A stretch of DNA of 64,000 nucleotides from Bacteroidales bacterium (GTDB lineage: Bacteria; Bacteroidota; Bacteroidia; Bacteroidales; F082): contig JANJUV010000012.1 in the NCBI GenBank assembly GCA_024710405.1, forward strand, positions 30,437 to 94,436, in the 5' to 3' direction. The notes under the pieces are model-generated. The model saw only the letters and a list, made by a program, of their open reading frames with translations. It made no database searches and was not told the DNA's origin. The position numbers and the translations under genes are program-made. Position 1 is the first letter of the stretch. The number at the start of each line of letters is the position of its first letter. Below are positions 45,060 through 54,464 of this stretch, in pieces.

Positions 45060-46511
45060 ATGTCGCTGAGATTATTGTCCCTTGTTTCAGTTTTGTTCTC
45101 AGCCCTTGCTGTCACAGTTACCTTGAGCTATTGCAGTTCAGGGAGGCATAAGGAAAGCATGTCTCAGGACACGACAAAAGCAGCGACTTCCCTTGACCGT
45201 GTGCTGGCCAAAGGAAGGCTTGATGTGATCACGGACTACAACTCGATGAATTATTTCATCTACCGCGGCCAGCCTATGGGATTTCAATACGAGATGCTGG
45301 AAAAGTTTGCGGCTAACATTGGTGTTAAACTGAAAATCAGGATAGAAGAGGATCTTGAGAAAGCCTTTGAGAAATTAGACAATCAGGAAACCGATCTGGT
45401 GGCCATGGGACTGACGGTAACAGGACCGCGACGCAAAAGATTTGATTTCACAGAACCCCTTTTGATAACCAGACAGGTGCTTGTTCAGTCCCTTCCTGAA
45501 AACTGGCGTAGGCTGGCCACACGCGATGAACTTGAAACAAAACTGCTACGATCAAGTCTTGAACTTGGCGGAAAAACCATCCATGTGCAGGAAGGAAGTG
45601 TTTTTAAAAAACGACTGGAAGTGCTTGCAGAGGAGATCGGTGACTCAATCATTATCATCGAAGACAAAAGAGATGTGGAAGAACTGGTTGAAGCTGTTTC
45701 GAAAAGACAGATAGAATACACTGTTGCCGATGAGCATATGGCCATGCTCTTTGCCAAAATATACCCTGATATTGACGTGCGTAAACCATTAAGTTTTGAA
45801 CAGAAACTGGCATGGGCAGTTAATAAGGAGCAAGATAACGAGTTACTCCGGGAAATCAATAATTGGCTGACAACATTTACTTCATCAAAAGAAGGTCGCA
45901 TATTATACCGTAAATACTTTGAAGGATCAGGTATCAGCTCTTCGCGTCGAAGCGAGTTTCATTCCATGACGGGTGGAAAACTCTCTCCCTATGATGCTTC
46001 CATCCGTGATGTAGCCAAAGAAATTGGCTGGGACTGGCGCTTGCTGGCCTCGCTCATTTATCAGGAATCGGAATTCAAACCCGATGTGGTCAGCTGGGCC
46101 GGTGCCTTCGGGCTCATGCAACTCATGCCTGCCGCCATGGAACAGTTTGGCATCGACACAAGTGCAACACCTGAAGAGCAGATACTGGTGGGTGGTAAAT
46201 ACCTTCAATACCTTGATGTCCAGGTTCCGGAAACAGTAACAAATCCCGAAGAGCGCATTAAGTTTGTGCTGGCTGCTTATAACGCCGGAATCGGCCATGT
46301 GCTCGATGCCAGACGGCTGGCGGTTAAATACCGCAAAGACCCTGACATCTGGACCGACAATGTTGATTTTTTTCTCAAAAACAAATCAAAACCGTCCTTT
46401 TACCGCGATGAAGTTGTGTATTATGGTTATGCCAGAGGCGAAGAAACCTACCGTTTTGTGGTTGAGGTGACAGAACGATTCGAGCACTACAAAAACCTGC
46501 TGCCCGAATAG
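45060..46511 (+). CDS. MltF-like transglycosylase with solute-binding domain
   Basis: A 483-residue envelope enzyme. Start chosen at ATG 45060, which gives a lipoprotein-type signal (MSLRLLSLVSVLFSALAVTV, then LSYCSSG with lipobox Cys). Residues about 45-290 resemble an amino-acid-binding periplasmic protein (LDVITDYNSMNYFIYRGQPMGFQYEML in parts), and 320-480 are an SLT domain with catalytic Glu in LIYQESEFKPD, GAFGLMQLMP and AAYNAGIGH. This is the MltF layout, in which the binding domain regulates murein cleavage. No operon partner. Confidence 0.88.
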   Translation: MSLRLLSLVSVLFSALAVTVTLSYCSSGRHKESMSQDTTKAATSLDRVLAKGRLDVITDYNSMNYFIYRGQPMGFQYEMLEKFAANIGVKLKIRIEEDLEKAFEKLDNQETDLVAMGLTVTGPRRKRFDFTEPLLITRQVLVQSLPENWRRLATRDELETKLLRSSLELGGKTIHVQEGSVFKKRLEVLAEEIGDSIIIIEDKRDVEELVEAVSKRQIEYTVADEHMAMLFAKIYPDIDVRKPLSFEQKLAWAVNKEQDNELLREINNWLTTFTSSKEGRILYRKYFEGSGISSSRRSEFHSMTGGKLSPYDASIRDVAKEIGWDWRLLASLIYQESEFKPDVVSWAGAFGLMQLMPAAMEQFGIDTSATPEEQILVGGKYLQYLDVQVPETVTNPEERIKFVLAAYNAGIGHVLDARRLAVKYRKDPDIWTDNVDFFLKNKSKPSFYRDEVVYYGYARGEETYRFVVEVTERFEHYKNLLPE

Positions 46512-46513
46512 AT

Positions 46514-47032
46514 TCAGAACTCTGATTTGATCTGCGCCACCCAGCGGTTAATGCGCTCAGGAGTAAGGTCGGCCTGATGGTCTTCATCAAGTGCCAAACC
46601 AAAAAAGTAACCGCCCGAAACACCTTCGGAGTCGTAAAACCTGTATCCTGTAACAGGCCAGCGGCCTACAATGCTGCCTCCCCTTCTCTCAATTTCTTCC
46701 TTGAGATATCCTAATGAATCGACAAAATTTTCCGTATATTTCACCTGATCGCCAAGGCCAAACAAGGCAAACTTTTTGCCGGCAAAACTCATCCCTTCCG
46801 TTTTCACGAAAAATTCATTCCACTTGTTATCTGCACGTGCATCCATCCACACTTCGGCTCCAATGGTGGCACAACCAAAGATAAACTGGTCGTAGTCACT
46901 GATGCGTGCGGTGTCGAAACCGGCCACTGTGAACATATCCACCTGGTCTGAGTTGAGTTTGTCGAATATTTCACGGGCTGCTTTTTCAACGTTTCCGCCC
47001 GGTGCCCAGTATAGTAACGCGGTCTTTTTCAT
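46514..47032 (-). CDS. flavodoxin
   Basis: A 172-residue FMN-binding electron carrier. The phosphate-binding loop LLYWAPGGNVEKAA (with substitution of the usual SxTGNTE) is at the N-terminus, followed by the flavin-contacting GCATIGAEVWMDARADNKWNEFF and GLGDQVKYTENFVDSLG segments. The latter two match long-chain flavodoxins. It could serve low-potential electrons in an anaerobe; no pathway partner is adjacent. It converges with the MltF-like gene with three bases between. Confidence 0.9.
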   Translation of the reverse strand: MKKTALLYWAPGGNVEKAAREIFDKLNSDQVDMFTVAGFDTARISDYDQFIFGCATIGAEVWMDARADNKWNEFFVKTEGMSFAGKKFALFGLGDQVKYTENFVDSLGYLKEEIERRGGSIVGRWPVTGYRFYDSEGVSGGYFFGLALDEDHQADLTPERINRWVAQIKSEF

Positions 47033-47207
47033 AGCAAACTGGATTATTTTATTGAATCTGATTCAGCATGTAAAATTAAAATTAATTGCATCGGCACTGC
47101 CAGACCCAGTTCACTTTAGAATCGTTTTAAATTGCAACAGGTTCTTTGATTGCCAATACGATTTAAAAAACTTATCTGTTGAAAAAGGTTTTCCCTGTAA
47201 AACTACC

Positions 47208-48248
47208 CTAATGTGTATGGGTTTGTTCTGGCAACTTCCCTTCTTTTTCTTTGAGGAAAATAGCGCAAATGTCATTGATGCTTTGTTCCACCGGCCTGAA
47301 TTTGAACCCTGTTGCCTGAATCAATTTCTCCGAACTATAGTAATGTTTTCGGTTAGAGCTTCGGGCGGTTTCGCGTGTGATGGCCGGTTTTGTTCGTGAA
47401 AGCAATCCACCGAGAGCGATCAGCCGCCAGGCAATCTCGGCCATCCATGGTTTGATTCCGATAAAAGGCTCTTTGCGTCCCAATCCGGTGGCTATTTGCC
47501 CGAACAGATCCCGAAAAGGAACATTTTGTGCCGATACCACAAACCGCTGACCAAACTGCCTCTGCTGCATCAGCTGCAACATGACTGCCGACACATCCCG
47601 AACATCTACATAGCCGTTGGTTCCGAAAGAATAATACTTCAATCCCTTCCACACCAACGTAAACAACTCGGGGCTGCCCTTGCTCCAATCCCCGGGCCCC
47701 AGTATGATCGAAGGGTTTACGATAACAGCTTGTAAGCCTTCGGCTATTCCTCGCCATACTTCTCTTTCGGCACCGTATTTCGAAACCGAATACACCGAAT
47801 TGGACGATGAACTTTTCCAGGTGTTTGCCTCGGTAATCACCTTTTGCTTGTCGGCCCTGCCCAGTGCTGCTGTCGAACTCACGTGGCACAGGCGCACATT
47901 TCCCTTGTCGAGGCAGGCATTCACCAGGTTGGCGGTTCCTTCCACATTGACTTTCAGCAACTGCTTTCGGGTGGATGGGTGAAACGAAACAATGGCGGCA
48001 CAATGATACACTTCATCAATTCCTTCTAAGGCATCTGCAAGGCTGAAATAATCAAGCAGGTCGGCATCCATCCATTCAATATCGGATAGCAGTGAAAGAT
48101 CGCCGGCCGTGTAGCACGAAAAAGTTCTTTTAATGACGCTCATGTCGGCATTCGGCCTTTTGATGGCACGCACCTTTTCGCCACCCCTGCACAGGTCGCG
48201 CAACACATGCGATCCAAGAAGCCCGGTTGCCCCGGTTACCAGTTTCAT
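47208..48248 (-). CDS. NAD-dependent epimerase/dehydratase
   Basis: A 346-residue extended SDR enzyme. Start at ATG 48248 places the Rossmann motif VTGATGLLGSHV at residues 4-15 as in the family; the longer frame from 48293 overlaps the promoter. The catalytic Ser-Tyr-Lys set is seen as VSSTAALG and VYSVSKYGAER (YxxxK), and IVNPSIILGPGDW is typical. Substrate not known; such proteins act on nucleotide sugars or on dihydroflavonol-like or ketone substrates. Confidence 0.85.
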   Translation of the reverse strand: MKLVTGATGLLGSHVLRDLCRGGEKVRAIKRPNADMSVIKRTFSCYTAGDLSLLSDIEWMDADLLDYFSLADALEGIDEVYHCAAIVSFHPSTRKQLLKVNVEGTANLVNACLDKGNVRLCHVSSTAALGRADKQKVITEANTWKSSSSNSVYSVSKYGAEREVWRGIAEGLQAVIVNPSIILGPGDWSKGSPELFTLVWKGLKYYSFGTNGYVDVRDVSAVMLQLMQQRQFGQRFVVSAQNVPFRDLFGQIATGLGRKEPFIGIKPWMAEIAWRLIALGGLLSRTKPAITRETARSSNRKHYYSSEKLIQATGFKFRPVEQSINDICAIFLKEKEGKLPEQTHTH

Positions 48249-48252
48249 CAGG

Positions 48253-48282
48253 CAAATGTACGGGAAAAAGATCATGAACAAA
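48253..48282 (-). promoter_or_regulatory. promoter of the epimerase gene
   Basis: On the minus strand TTTG (48279-48282) and TACATTTG (48253-48260) with 18 bases between. The box ends four bases before the ATG at 48248. Confidence 0.55.
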
Positions 48283-48384
48283 GCCACAAACAATCCAATA
48301 ACTCTATTCAGGAGCCGACATTCAACTACAACTGGTGATTACCCGAAAACAGCAACATTGCCTGAAATTTCAGCGCAAAGCTTG

Positions 48385-48392
48385 TATCTTTG
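48385..48392 (+). promoter_or_regulatory. -7 box for tyrS
   Basis: TATCTTTG, 20 bases before the chosen ATG at 48413; it rules out the longer frame as the real start. Confidence 0.5.
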
Positions 48393-48412
48393 CCGCGAAA
48401 CAAATCAATAAA

Positions 48413-49714
48413 ATGAAAGTAGATTTTGTTGCAGAGCTTCGTTGGCGCGGCATGATACACGATGTTTCGCCCGGCACCGGCGAGCAACTGCAAAAAGAAA
48501 TGACAACAGCCTATGTTGGCATTGACCCCACTGCCGACTCGCTTCATATTGGCCACTTAGTGAGCATCATGATGCTGAAACATTTTCAGCTGGCCGGCCA
48601 CAAACCCATCGCATTGGTGGGCGGAGCCACAGGCATGATCGGCGACCCTTCAGGCAAGTCGCAGGAACGCAACCTGCTCGACGAAGCGGCACTGCGCCAC
48701 AATCAGGAATGTCTGAAAAACCAATTGGCGCGTTTCCTCGATTTTGACAGCGGTCAACCCAACCAGGCCGAGATGGTCAACAACTACGACTGGATGAAGG
48801 AAATGAGTTTTCTTGCCTTTATCCGCGACATTGGCAAACACATCACCGTCAATTACATGATGTCGAAAGACTCGGTGAAGAAACGGCTGAGCAGCGACAG
48901 CGGCACGGGAATGTCGTTTACCGAATTCACCTACCAACTGGTGCAGGGTTATGATTTTCTGCATTTGTTTCAGCACAAAAACTGCCGCCTTCAGATGGGC
49001 GGATCAGACCAATGGGGCAACATCACCACAGGCACCGAACTGATACGCCGCAAATTAGGCCACGAAGCTGAGGCTTTTGCCATAACCTGTCCTTTGATTA
49101 CCAAGGCCGATGGTGGTAAGTTTGGCAAAACAGAAACCGGAAATATATGGCTCGACCCGAAGAAAACCTCCGCTTATGCTTTTTACCAGTTTTGGCTCAA
49201 CTGCAGCGATGAGGACGCTGCGAAGTACATCAAAATATTTACCTTGCTCGATCAGGAAACCATTGAGAATCTCATAGAAACACACCGCAGTCAGCCCCAC
49301 CTGAGAAACCTGCAACGCACCTTGGCTGCCGAAGTCACTCAAATGGTGCACTCTGCCGATGCCCTCAGAATGGCAGAGGATGCCTCGCAAATCCTTTTCG
49401 GTAAAGCAACCACAGAAATGTTACATGATTTAGATGAACAGACTTTTCTGGATATCTTCGAGGGAGTACCCCGCTTTAGTATCAGCAGAAGTCTGCTCCA
49501 TGAGGAAGTTGATCTGGTAGAACTGCTGTCCACACACACTCAGATATTTTCGTCAAAGGGAGAAACCCGCAGAAGCCTCAAAGAAAATGCGGTGTCGGTA
49601 AACAAACAGAAAGTTGCCGAAAACGACAGGGTTGGCACCGATATCCTGCTGAATGAAAAGTATATCCTGATTCAGAAAGGAAAGAAAAACTACTACCTGA
49701 TCATTGCAGAATAA
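48413..49714 (+). CDS. tyrS: tyrosyl-tRNA synthetase
   Basis: A 433-residue class I synthetase. Signatures: [15 protein letters not shown] with the HIGH motif, [39 protein letters not shown] in parts, and KFGKT as the KMSKS-like loop. A C-terminal S4-like RNA-binding segment follows. Start chosen at ATG 48413 ([14 protein letters not shown]), as the longer frame contains the promoter. Confidence 0.96.
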   Translation: MKVDFVAELRWRGMIHDVSPGTGEQLQKEMTTAYVGIDPTADSLHIGHLVSIMMLKHFQLAGHKPIALVGGATGMIGDPSGKSQERNLLDEAALRHNQECLKNQLARFLDFDSGQPNQAEMVNNYDWMKEMSFLAFIRDIGKHITVNYMMSKDSVKKRLSSDSGTGMSFTEFTYQLVQGYDFLHLFQHKNCRLQMGGSDQWGNITTGTELIRRKLGHEAEAFAITCPLITKADGGKFGKTETGNIWLDPKKTSAYAFYQFWLNCSDEDAAKYIKIFTLLDQETIENLIETHRSQPHLRNLQRTLAAEVTQMVHSADALRMAEDASQILFGKATTEMLHDLDEQTFLDIFEGVPRFSISRSLLHEEVDLVELLSTHTQIFSSKGETRRSLKENAVSVNKQKVAENDRVGTDILLNEKYILIQKGKKNYYLIIAE

Positions 49715-49823
49715 AAGCTCAGATACTTGTTTTAGCTTGCGTTGAAAAGTTCACTGAGCTGAAACTAATTTGAATTTTTAGACTGATCGTAACTGGAATC
49801 GGGTTTGATCGCTGTTTGTTTTT

Positions 49824-49971
49824 AACCACGAAGAACGCAGAGTTTGTCACGAAGACCGCAAAGTAGCCTGGTTGAAGTATAGGTTGAAAATATTTCATTT
49901 TAAGATTCTTGTGCCCTTTGCGGTAAATTCCTTTGCGTCATTCGCGCCTCCTTTGTGCCCTTTGCGGTTAA
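49824..49971. repeat. inverted and tandem motifs of the CACGAAG/CTTTGCGG type
   Basis: ACCACGAAGAACGCAGAG and GACCGCAAAG on the left face CTTTGCGGT, CCTTTGCGTCATTCGCG and CCTTTGTGCCCTTTGCGG on the right in inverted orientation. Such 'accacgaaggacacaaagg' motifs are scattered in many bacterial genomes. It could be a small non-autonomous element or a fold-back RNA. Confidence 0.5.
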
Positions 49972-50205
49972 ACCCTGAATAACTTATCCGAGACATTTGT
50001 TTCACTCAATCCTGAAACCGAATCCTGTCCACAATGCGGACTTATTGCAGCGCATGGATGGAAATGCCCGCACAAAAAGTATTGAAATCAAGCATTATTA
50101 ATTGATATTGATACGCATAAGTATTTTTCACCTGACCCTGTTTATGGTACTGAAGAAATATGGGAATTTGTTAGATTTGCATGGACAAACCAATTATGCC
50201 CCTAA
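49972..50205 (+). pseudogene. remnant of a short unidentified gene
   Basis: A reading frame with one internal TGA encodes a zinc-ribbon-like CPQCG...CPH piece and then LIDIDTHKYFSPD and EEIWEFVRFAW. The upstream frame has stop codons before it and no start. I do not recognise the family. It may be only a chance frame. Confidence 0.3.
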
Positions 50206-50214
50206 CGTAAAACC

Positions 50215-51252
50215 ATGCTTGATCCTGTTTACGGCCAGCTTGTTTTACCCTTTGTGATCGCCCTGTTTCTGGCCATCAACATGGGCGGCAGCGGCACATC
50301 CCCTTCTTTTTCTGCAGCCTACGGAGCCAACCTAATTCCCCGCGGATTGATTCCCGGATTGTTTGGCATCATGGTTTTTGTCGGAGCCATAGTAGCCGGC
50401 AAAGGTGTAGCCGTCACTGTTGGCAAAGGCATCATCAGTGCCGACCTGCTCACCATCACCCTTACTTCGATCATCCTTTTGTCAGTGGCTTTGTCGCTTC
50501 TGATGGCTAATCTGCTGGGTATCCCGCAATCAACAAGCCAGTCCACCGTGTTTGCACTGGCCGGACCGGCCGTTTACTTTGATCAGTTGCAGACACAAAA
50601 GCTGTTTGTTGAAATCATCCCAACATGGTTTGTGCTGCCCATCATTGCGTTTATACTAACCTACGCAGCCGGCAAATACATCTACACCCCCATGCGGAAG
50701 CGGTCGAAATACGAATTTGAGCACATCAACAACAACCCTGTGCTTCAGGTCGTGGTCATCATATCCTCGCTTTATGTTGCCTTCGCCATCGGATCGAACA
50801 ATGTGGCCAATGCCAGCGGCCCCATTGCCTCGATGGTCATCAACGAACTTAACATCACCGACGAGCACAAAAACTTCAACCTGATTGTGGTGTTGTCCAC
50901 ACTGGTGATTGCACCGGCTTTTGGCATGGGAAGCTCGTTTTTCGGCCATAAGGTGGTGCGCACCACAGGGAAGGAAATCGTGGAGTTTGGCCCGCTCTCG
51001 GCCACAGTGATTGCTTTTATCACTGCAAGCCTTTTGCTCGCTGTTTCGGTGTTTAAAGGCATTCCGGCCTCGCTCGTTCAGCTCAACACAGGTGCCATAC
51101 TCGCGATCGGATGCGCCAAACTGGGATGGAAAGAGATCTTTAGCCGCAACAGCGTGAAGAAATTCTGGGTGGTATGGATAGCAGCCCCGATCCTCGCCTT
51201 TATCCTATCGCTTGTCATGACCTGGATAGCGGATAAAATGGATATCCTGTAA
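50215..51252 (+). CDS. inorganic phosphate transporter, PiT family
   Basis: A 345-residue membrane protein with about ten hydrophobic segments. Two matched family motifs are seen: NMGGSGTSPSFSAAYGANL at about 23-41 and IGSNNVANASGPIASMV at about 194-210, the second being the GxNDVANA-type signature of PiT permeases. It uses a Na+ or H+ gradient to import phosphate (or phosphate-metal complexes). No phoU-like partner gene is adjacent. A TAGATTTG at 50172-50179 fits a -7 box. Confidence 0.85.
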   Translation: MLDPVYGQLVLPFVIALFLAINMGGSGTSPSFSAAYGANLIPRGLIPGLFGIMVFVGAIVAGKGVAVTVGKGIISADLLTITLTSIILLSVALSLLMANLLGIPQSTSQSTVFALAGPAVYFDQLQTQKLFVEIIPTWFVLPIIAFILTYAAGKYIYTPMRKRSKYEFEHINNNPVLQVVVIISSLYVAFAIGSNNVANASGPIASMVINELNITDEHKNFNLIVVLSTLVIAPAFGMGSSFFGHKVVRTTGKEIVEFGPLSATVIAFITASLLLAVSVFKGIPASLVQLNTGAILAIGCAKLGWKEIFSRNSVKKFWVVWIAAPILAFILSLVMTWIADKMDIL

Positions 51253-51292
51253 CTCCTTCCTGCGGCTGAACTAAAACTGCTTCCTGTCCGGA

Positions 51293-52240
51293 CTATTTCG
51301 CTTCTTCCTGATCAACATTATTCTCTTCCATGATATACAGCGGCCGGTTGCGGACTGAATTGTTGATCCGGCCGATGTATTCTCCGATAATGCCGATGGC
51401 AAACAATTGTATTCCGCCGATAAACATTGAGCTCACAATGAGTGATGTCCAGCCGGTAATGGTATGGTTGAGCACAAAATGACTGAACAGCGCATAGAAA
51501 ATCACCAGCAAGGCAATGGCCGAAACAAGAAATCCGGCAGCAGTAGCGAATTTCAACGGAAGGTCGGAAAAAGCAGTGATGCCATCGAGGGCAAAACGCA
51601 TCATTTTCTTTAATGGATAACCCGTTTTACCATACTTACGGGCATCACGGTCAAATTCGACAAAAGTCTGCCTGAAACCCATCCAGGCAATCTGACCGCG
51701 CAAAAATTTATTGGGCTCAGGCATCAGCCGGAGCTGTTCTACAATCTGACGGTCAATCAGACGGAAATCGCCGGTGTCGATAGGAATGTGCACATGGGTG
51801 AGTCTTTTGAGCAGCCTGTAAAACAGCCTTGCCGTGCTTTTCTTGAACCACGATTCGCCAGCCCGTGATTTTCTTCTGGCATAGACCACCTTAAACCCTT
51901 TGCAGTATTCTTCATACAAGGCAGGGATAAGCTCGGGCGGATCCTGCAGGTCGCCGTCGATGATCACCACAGCTTTTCCCCGGCTGTGTTCCAAACCGGC
52001 AGTTACGGCAATCTGATGGCCAAAATTCCGGCTGAAACTGATATAGCGGACACGTTTGTCGGTTTCGGCCAATTGCCTGATCAGCTCCAGAGAACCATCT
52101 TTGCTTGCATCGTTCACGAAAATGAATTCGGCATCGCGGCTGACTTTCTCCACAGCCGTCCTGAGACGCTCAAAAAGTTCCGGCAATCCTTTCTCTTCAT
52201 TATACACCGGCACAACAACGGAAATATCATGCAGTTTCAT
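51293..52240 (-). CDS. GtrB/DPM-like family 2 glycosyltransferase
   Basis: A 315-residue membrane-linked transferase. The GT-A domain has VVPVYNEEKGLPELFERL, VNDASKDGS and DGDLQDPPE (DxD-like), then two C-terminal membrane helices (about 230-295). This is the layout of GtrB and dolichol-phosphate mannose synthase-like enzymes that load a sugar onto undecaprenyl phosphate. It overlaps the GT39 gene by four bases, so the loaded lipid probably feeds that enzyme. Confidence 0.88.
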   Translation of the reverse strand: MKLHDISVVVPVYNEEKGLPELFERLRTAVEKVSRDAEFIFVNDASKDGSLELIRQLAETDKRVRYISFSRNFGHQIAVTAGLEHSRGKAVVIIDGDLQDPPELIPALYEEYCKGFKVVYARRKSRAGESWFKKSTARLFYRLLKRLTHVHIPIDTGDFRLIDRQIVEQLRLMPEPNKFLRGQIAWMGFRQTFVEFDRDARKYGKTGYPLKKMMRFALDGITAFSDLPLKFATAAGFLVSAIALLVIFYALFSHFVLNHTITGWTSLIVSSMFIGGIQLFAIGIIGEYIGRINNSVRNRPLYIMEENNVDQEEAK

Positions 52241-53733
52241 TGCTTCTCGATTAATTGGTATGTGGTTGTTTCTTTGTATTCGCTGACTACTTCGGCATCA
52301 AAATGCTCCAGCAGGTATTCCTTGATCTGCGGTTGATACGTCACCACCCTGTCGCCGGGCTTCAGTGTTTTGAAGTACCGGTATTCGGTATTGACGCCCT
52401 GATCCCTTAGCTGGTGCAGATAAACCATCATCATCGTATTGTAGCCCTCATAAAGCACATAGGTGTCCTGTAAGTCATGTTTACCCCTGAGGGCATTCCT
52501 CAGATAATGCGACATGATGTAGGTGTCGCGCTCCCAATAGGCATCCTTCGGTTTGTATGCCCTTTTGATGGCCTTTTCGTACGGCTTGTAGCAAAACAAT
52601 GTAAGTATCAGCACCGGCAATGCCAGAATGAGCCATGAAGGCTTCACAAAACGCGACAAAACTTCCGTTACCAGCTGTATGATGGCCAGAATGCCCAGCG
52701 CAGCCAGCAGAGCCATGAAGGGAAGCATGGGCAGGTCGTACCAGAACAGCTTGGTTTTTCCGGCAGTGATCACCGCAAAATAGGTGATTGTTAGCAATGT
52801 AGCAAAAACCGTCAGGTTTCGGATGCCCTGCTGCTGCGACCATATTCCGGCAACAAAACCGGGCAGCATGAGCAGCAAATAGGGCTTAAAGCGTTCGTTG
52901 ACAAGGTTGTGGTAATAGAACCATCTAGGTTGGTCATGAAATTCGATTACGGTCAGGTATCTCCCTAAAAGTTCGTTTTCGACCACGGCGTTTAGGTAGC
53001 CCGGAGCGGCCCATTCGCGGGACAGGTAAAATCCGGCAACGGGAACCAGAAAAATGACGAAACCCATCAGGAAGGTACGCGACCACAGCAACGCCAGCAG
53101 TTTTCTCCTGTACAGGGCATATATTGCCAGTCCGGGAAGAAACAGCAAAGCCTGCACACTTTTGGTGAGCACGCCTAGTGCCAGGGCAAGGCAACAGATC
53201 AAAAACCATTTTTTGTTTCCTTTTTCCAGGAATACCCAAAAGGTAAGAGCCGATAAGGTGGTAAAGAACACCATAGTTGCATCATAGTCGCCGGCACGTG
53301 CGGCATGGTTGGCGGTGAGTGCCGGAGCGGTAAGCAGCACCAGCGCCGCTGCGAAAGCCAGCCAGAGGTTTTGGGTAAAGCGGGCTGCAAACACATAAAG
53401 CATGAGGATTGTAAATACCGCAGCCACAGCCGATGGGATACGCAGTGCCAGTTCGGGCTGCAAACCACCTGCCAACAAAAGAGCCTGCAGCCATATGAGC
53501 AGCGGGGGCTTGGTGTTCCACAGGTCGGGTTCGCCGTTGTAGGTGGTTACCAATATGTTGCCGCTTTTCATCATCTCCCAGGCGTTCACTGACAGCCGTG
53601 CCTCGTCCCATTGACGGATCACCAGGCCGCCCAGATGCGCAAACAGCGTTATGGCCATCAGCAGGAGCAGCAGAATCATGCCGCCATAATAAGCACGCCG
53701 GGTGAACACAGATGGAGGAAAAGCCGCAAACAT
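52237..53733 (-). CDS. membrane glycosyltransferase of the GT39/ArnT type
   Basis: A 498-residue integral membrane protein with many helices and the N-terminal loop motif QWDEARLSVNAWEM (the DE pair is typical of ArnT and protein mannosyltransferases). Start chosen at ATG 53733; the longer frame from 53778 includes a -7 box. It would transfer a sugar from the undecaprenyl-phosphate carrier to an extracytoplasmic acceptor such as lipid A. Acceptor and sugar unknown. Confidence 0.83.
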   Translation of the reverse strand: MFAAFPPSVFTRRAYYGGMILLLLLMAITLFAHLGGLVIRQWDEARLSVNAWEMMKSGNILVTTYNGEPDLWNTKPPLLIWLQALLLAGGLQPELALRIPSAVAAVFTILMLYVFAARFTQNLWLAFAAALVLLTAPALTANHAARAGDYDATMVFFTTLSALTFWVFLEKGNKKWFLICCLALALGVLTKSVQALLFLPGLAIYALYRRKLLALLWSRTFLMGFVIFLVPVAGFYLSREWAAPGYLNAVVENELLGRYLTVIEFHDQPRWFYYHNLVNERFKPYLLLMLPGFVAGIWSQQQGIRNLTVFATLLTITYFAVITAGKTKLFWYDLPMLPFMALLAALGILAIIQLVTEVLSRFVKPSWLILALPVLILTLFCYKPYEKAIKRAYKPKDAYWERDTYIMSHYLRNALRGKHDLQDTYVLYEGYNTMMMVYLHQLRDQGVNTEYRYFKTLKPGDRVVTYQPQIKEYLLEHFDAEVVSEYKETTTYQLIEKQ

Positions 53734-53756
53734 CCTTAGTGGTTGTGTTAGAACAG

Positions 53757-53764
53757 CAAAGGTA
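53757..53764 (-). promoter_or_regulatory. -7 box for the glycosyltransferase pair
   Basis: On the minus strand TACCTTTG, 23 bases before the ATG at 53733. Confidence 0.5.
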
Positions 53765-54049
53765 CGCAAACAAGCCATTCAGGAAAGCCGAACAAAGCGG
53801 TGAATGTTGTATGTGAAAACTATATGTTCTTTGGGCAGGGATGATCCTTCCATGCAGAAAAACAAAATACTATGCACAATTTATTTCAAATAATCTGTGT
53901 CCGAATGTGCAGATATACAGGATTTGGTAACTTTACGGCAACCAAACAGACAGCATGAAGCGTTACAGAAGTTTGTTCAAATTAGTAACAGAAACATGTG
54001 ATGGGCCGGACACCGCATAAACACAACAACTTTTTTACTAAAGAAGTAC

Positions 54050-54110
54050 GGTTATACATCCATTTTTGGTTGTATAACCCAAGTTTTGGGAGGTGATGGA
54101 CTTGGGTTAT
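54050..54110. repeat. three-part inverted repeats with mutually exclusive hairpins
   Basis: GGTTATACA (54050-54058) can pair with TGTATAACC (54071-54079); the overlapping ATAACCCAAG (54074-54083) can instead pair with CTTGGGTTAT (54101-54110). All matches are perfect. A smaller CCCAA/TTGGG hairpin (54078-54090) also exists. The shared middle strand is the usual sign of a switch or of a recombination site. Confidence 0.6.
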
Positions 54111-54415
54111 GAAAGTGTTATGGGTCAGGCAGTTGACAATTGAGAAGGGTAAAAATGAAGATGCTAAAAACTAAATGAGGTATTTGCACATGGCCACCAG
54201 TGGTGGAGTTATCCGCTACCGGTGGTTTTGTCCGCCTTAAGTGGATTTATCCGACATAATTGGAAAGGTTGTATTTAAGATCAAAAGAGATTGGTACATA
54301 CCGACCCACAAAGAAAACCTTAATAGAATTCCGGTGGCGGACACAATTTCGGTCCTAAGGCTTTCGGGATTAAAAGTTTGTTTTTTGCAATCGCACAAAG
54401 AAATCGTAGTAATAT

Positions 54416-54447
54416 TTTGAGAATAGTTAATTAATTTGATACTTTTG
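54416..54447 (+). promoter_or_regulatory. promoter of the AbiE pair
   Basis: TTTG (54416-54419) and TACTTTTG (54440-54447) with 20 bases between, near-consensus. A TTAATTAA palindrome lies in the spacer at 54427-54434. The ATG follows at 54465. Confidence 0.75.
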
Positions 54448-54464
54448 TAGAATATTTACTAGAC

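Larger units (their letters stand above)
49715..50214. other. gene-poor region with repeats and a gene remnant
   Basis: No intact gene. It contains inverted, repeat-like stretches (49824-49971) and a broken reading frame (49972-50205). Confidence 0.6.
53765..54464. other. structured non-coding region before the AbiE pair
   Basis: No gene. It contains overlapping hairpin sequences (54050-54110), fragments that look like insertion-sequence ends (about 54200-54345) and the promoter of the AbiE genes. It is probably part of the imported patch. Confidence 0.55.

Noticed and set aside
54200..54345. Inverted TTGTCCGCC / GGCGGACACAA stretches as insertion-sequence ends
   Set aside because: The match is short and no transposase gene or flanking target duplication is seen; kept only as a weak hint of an old element.
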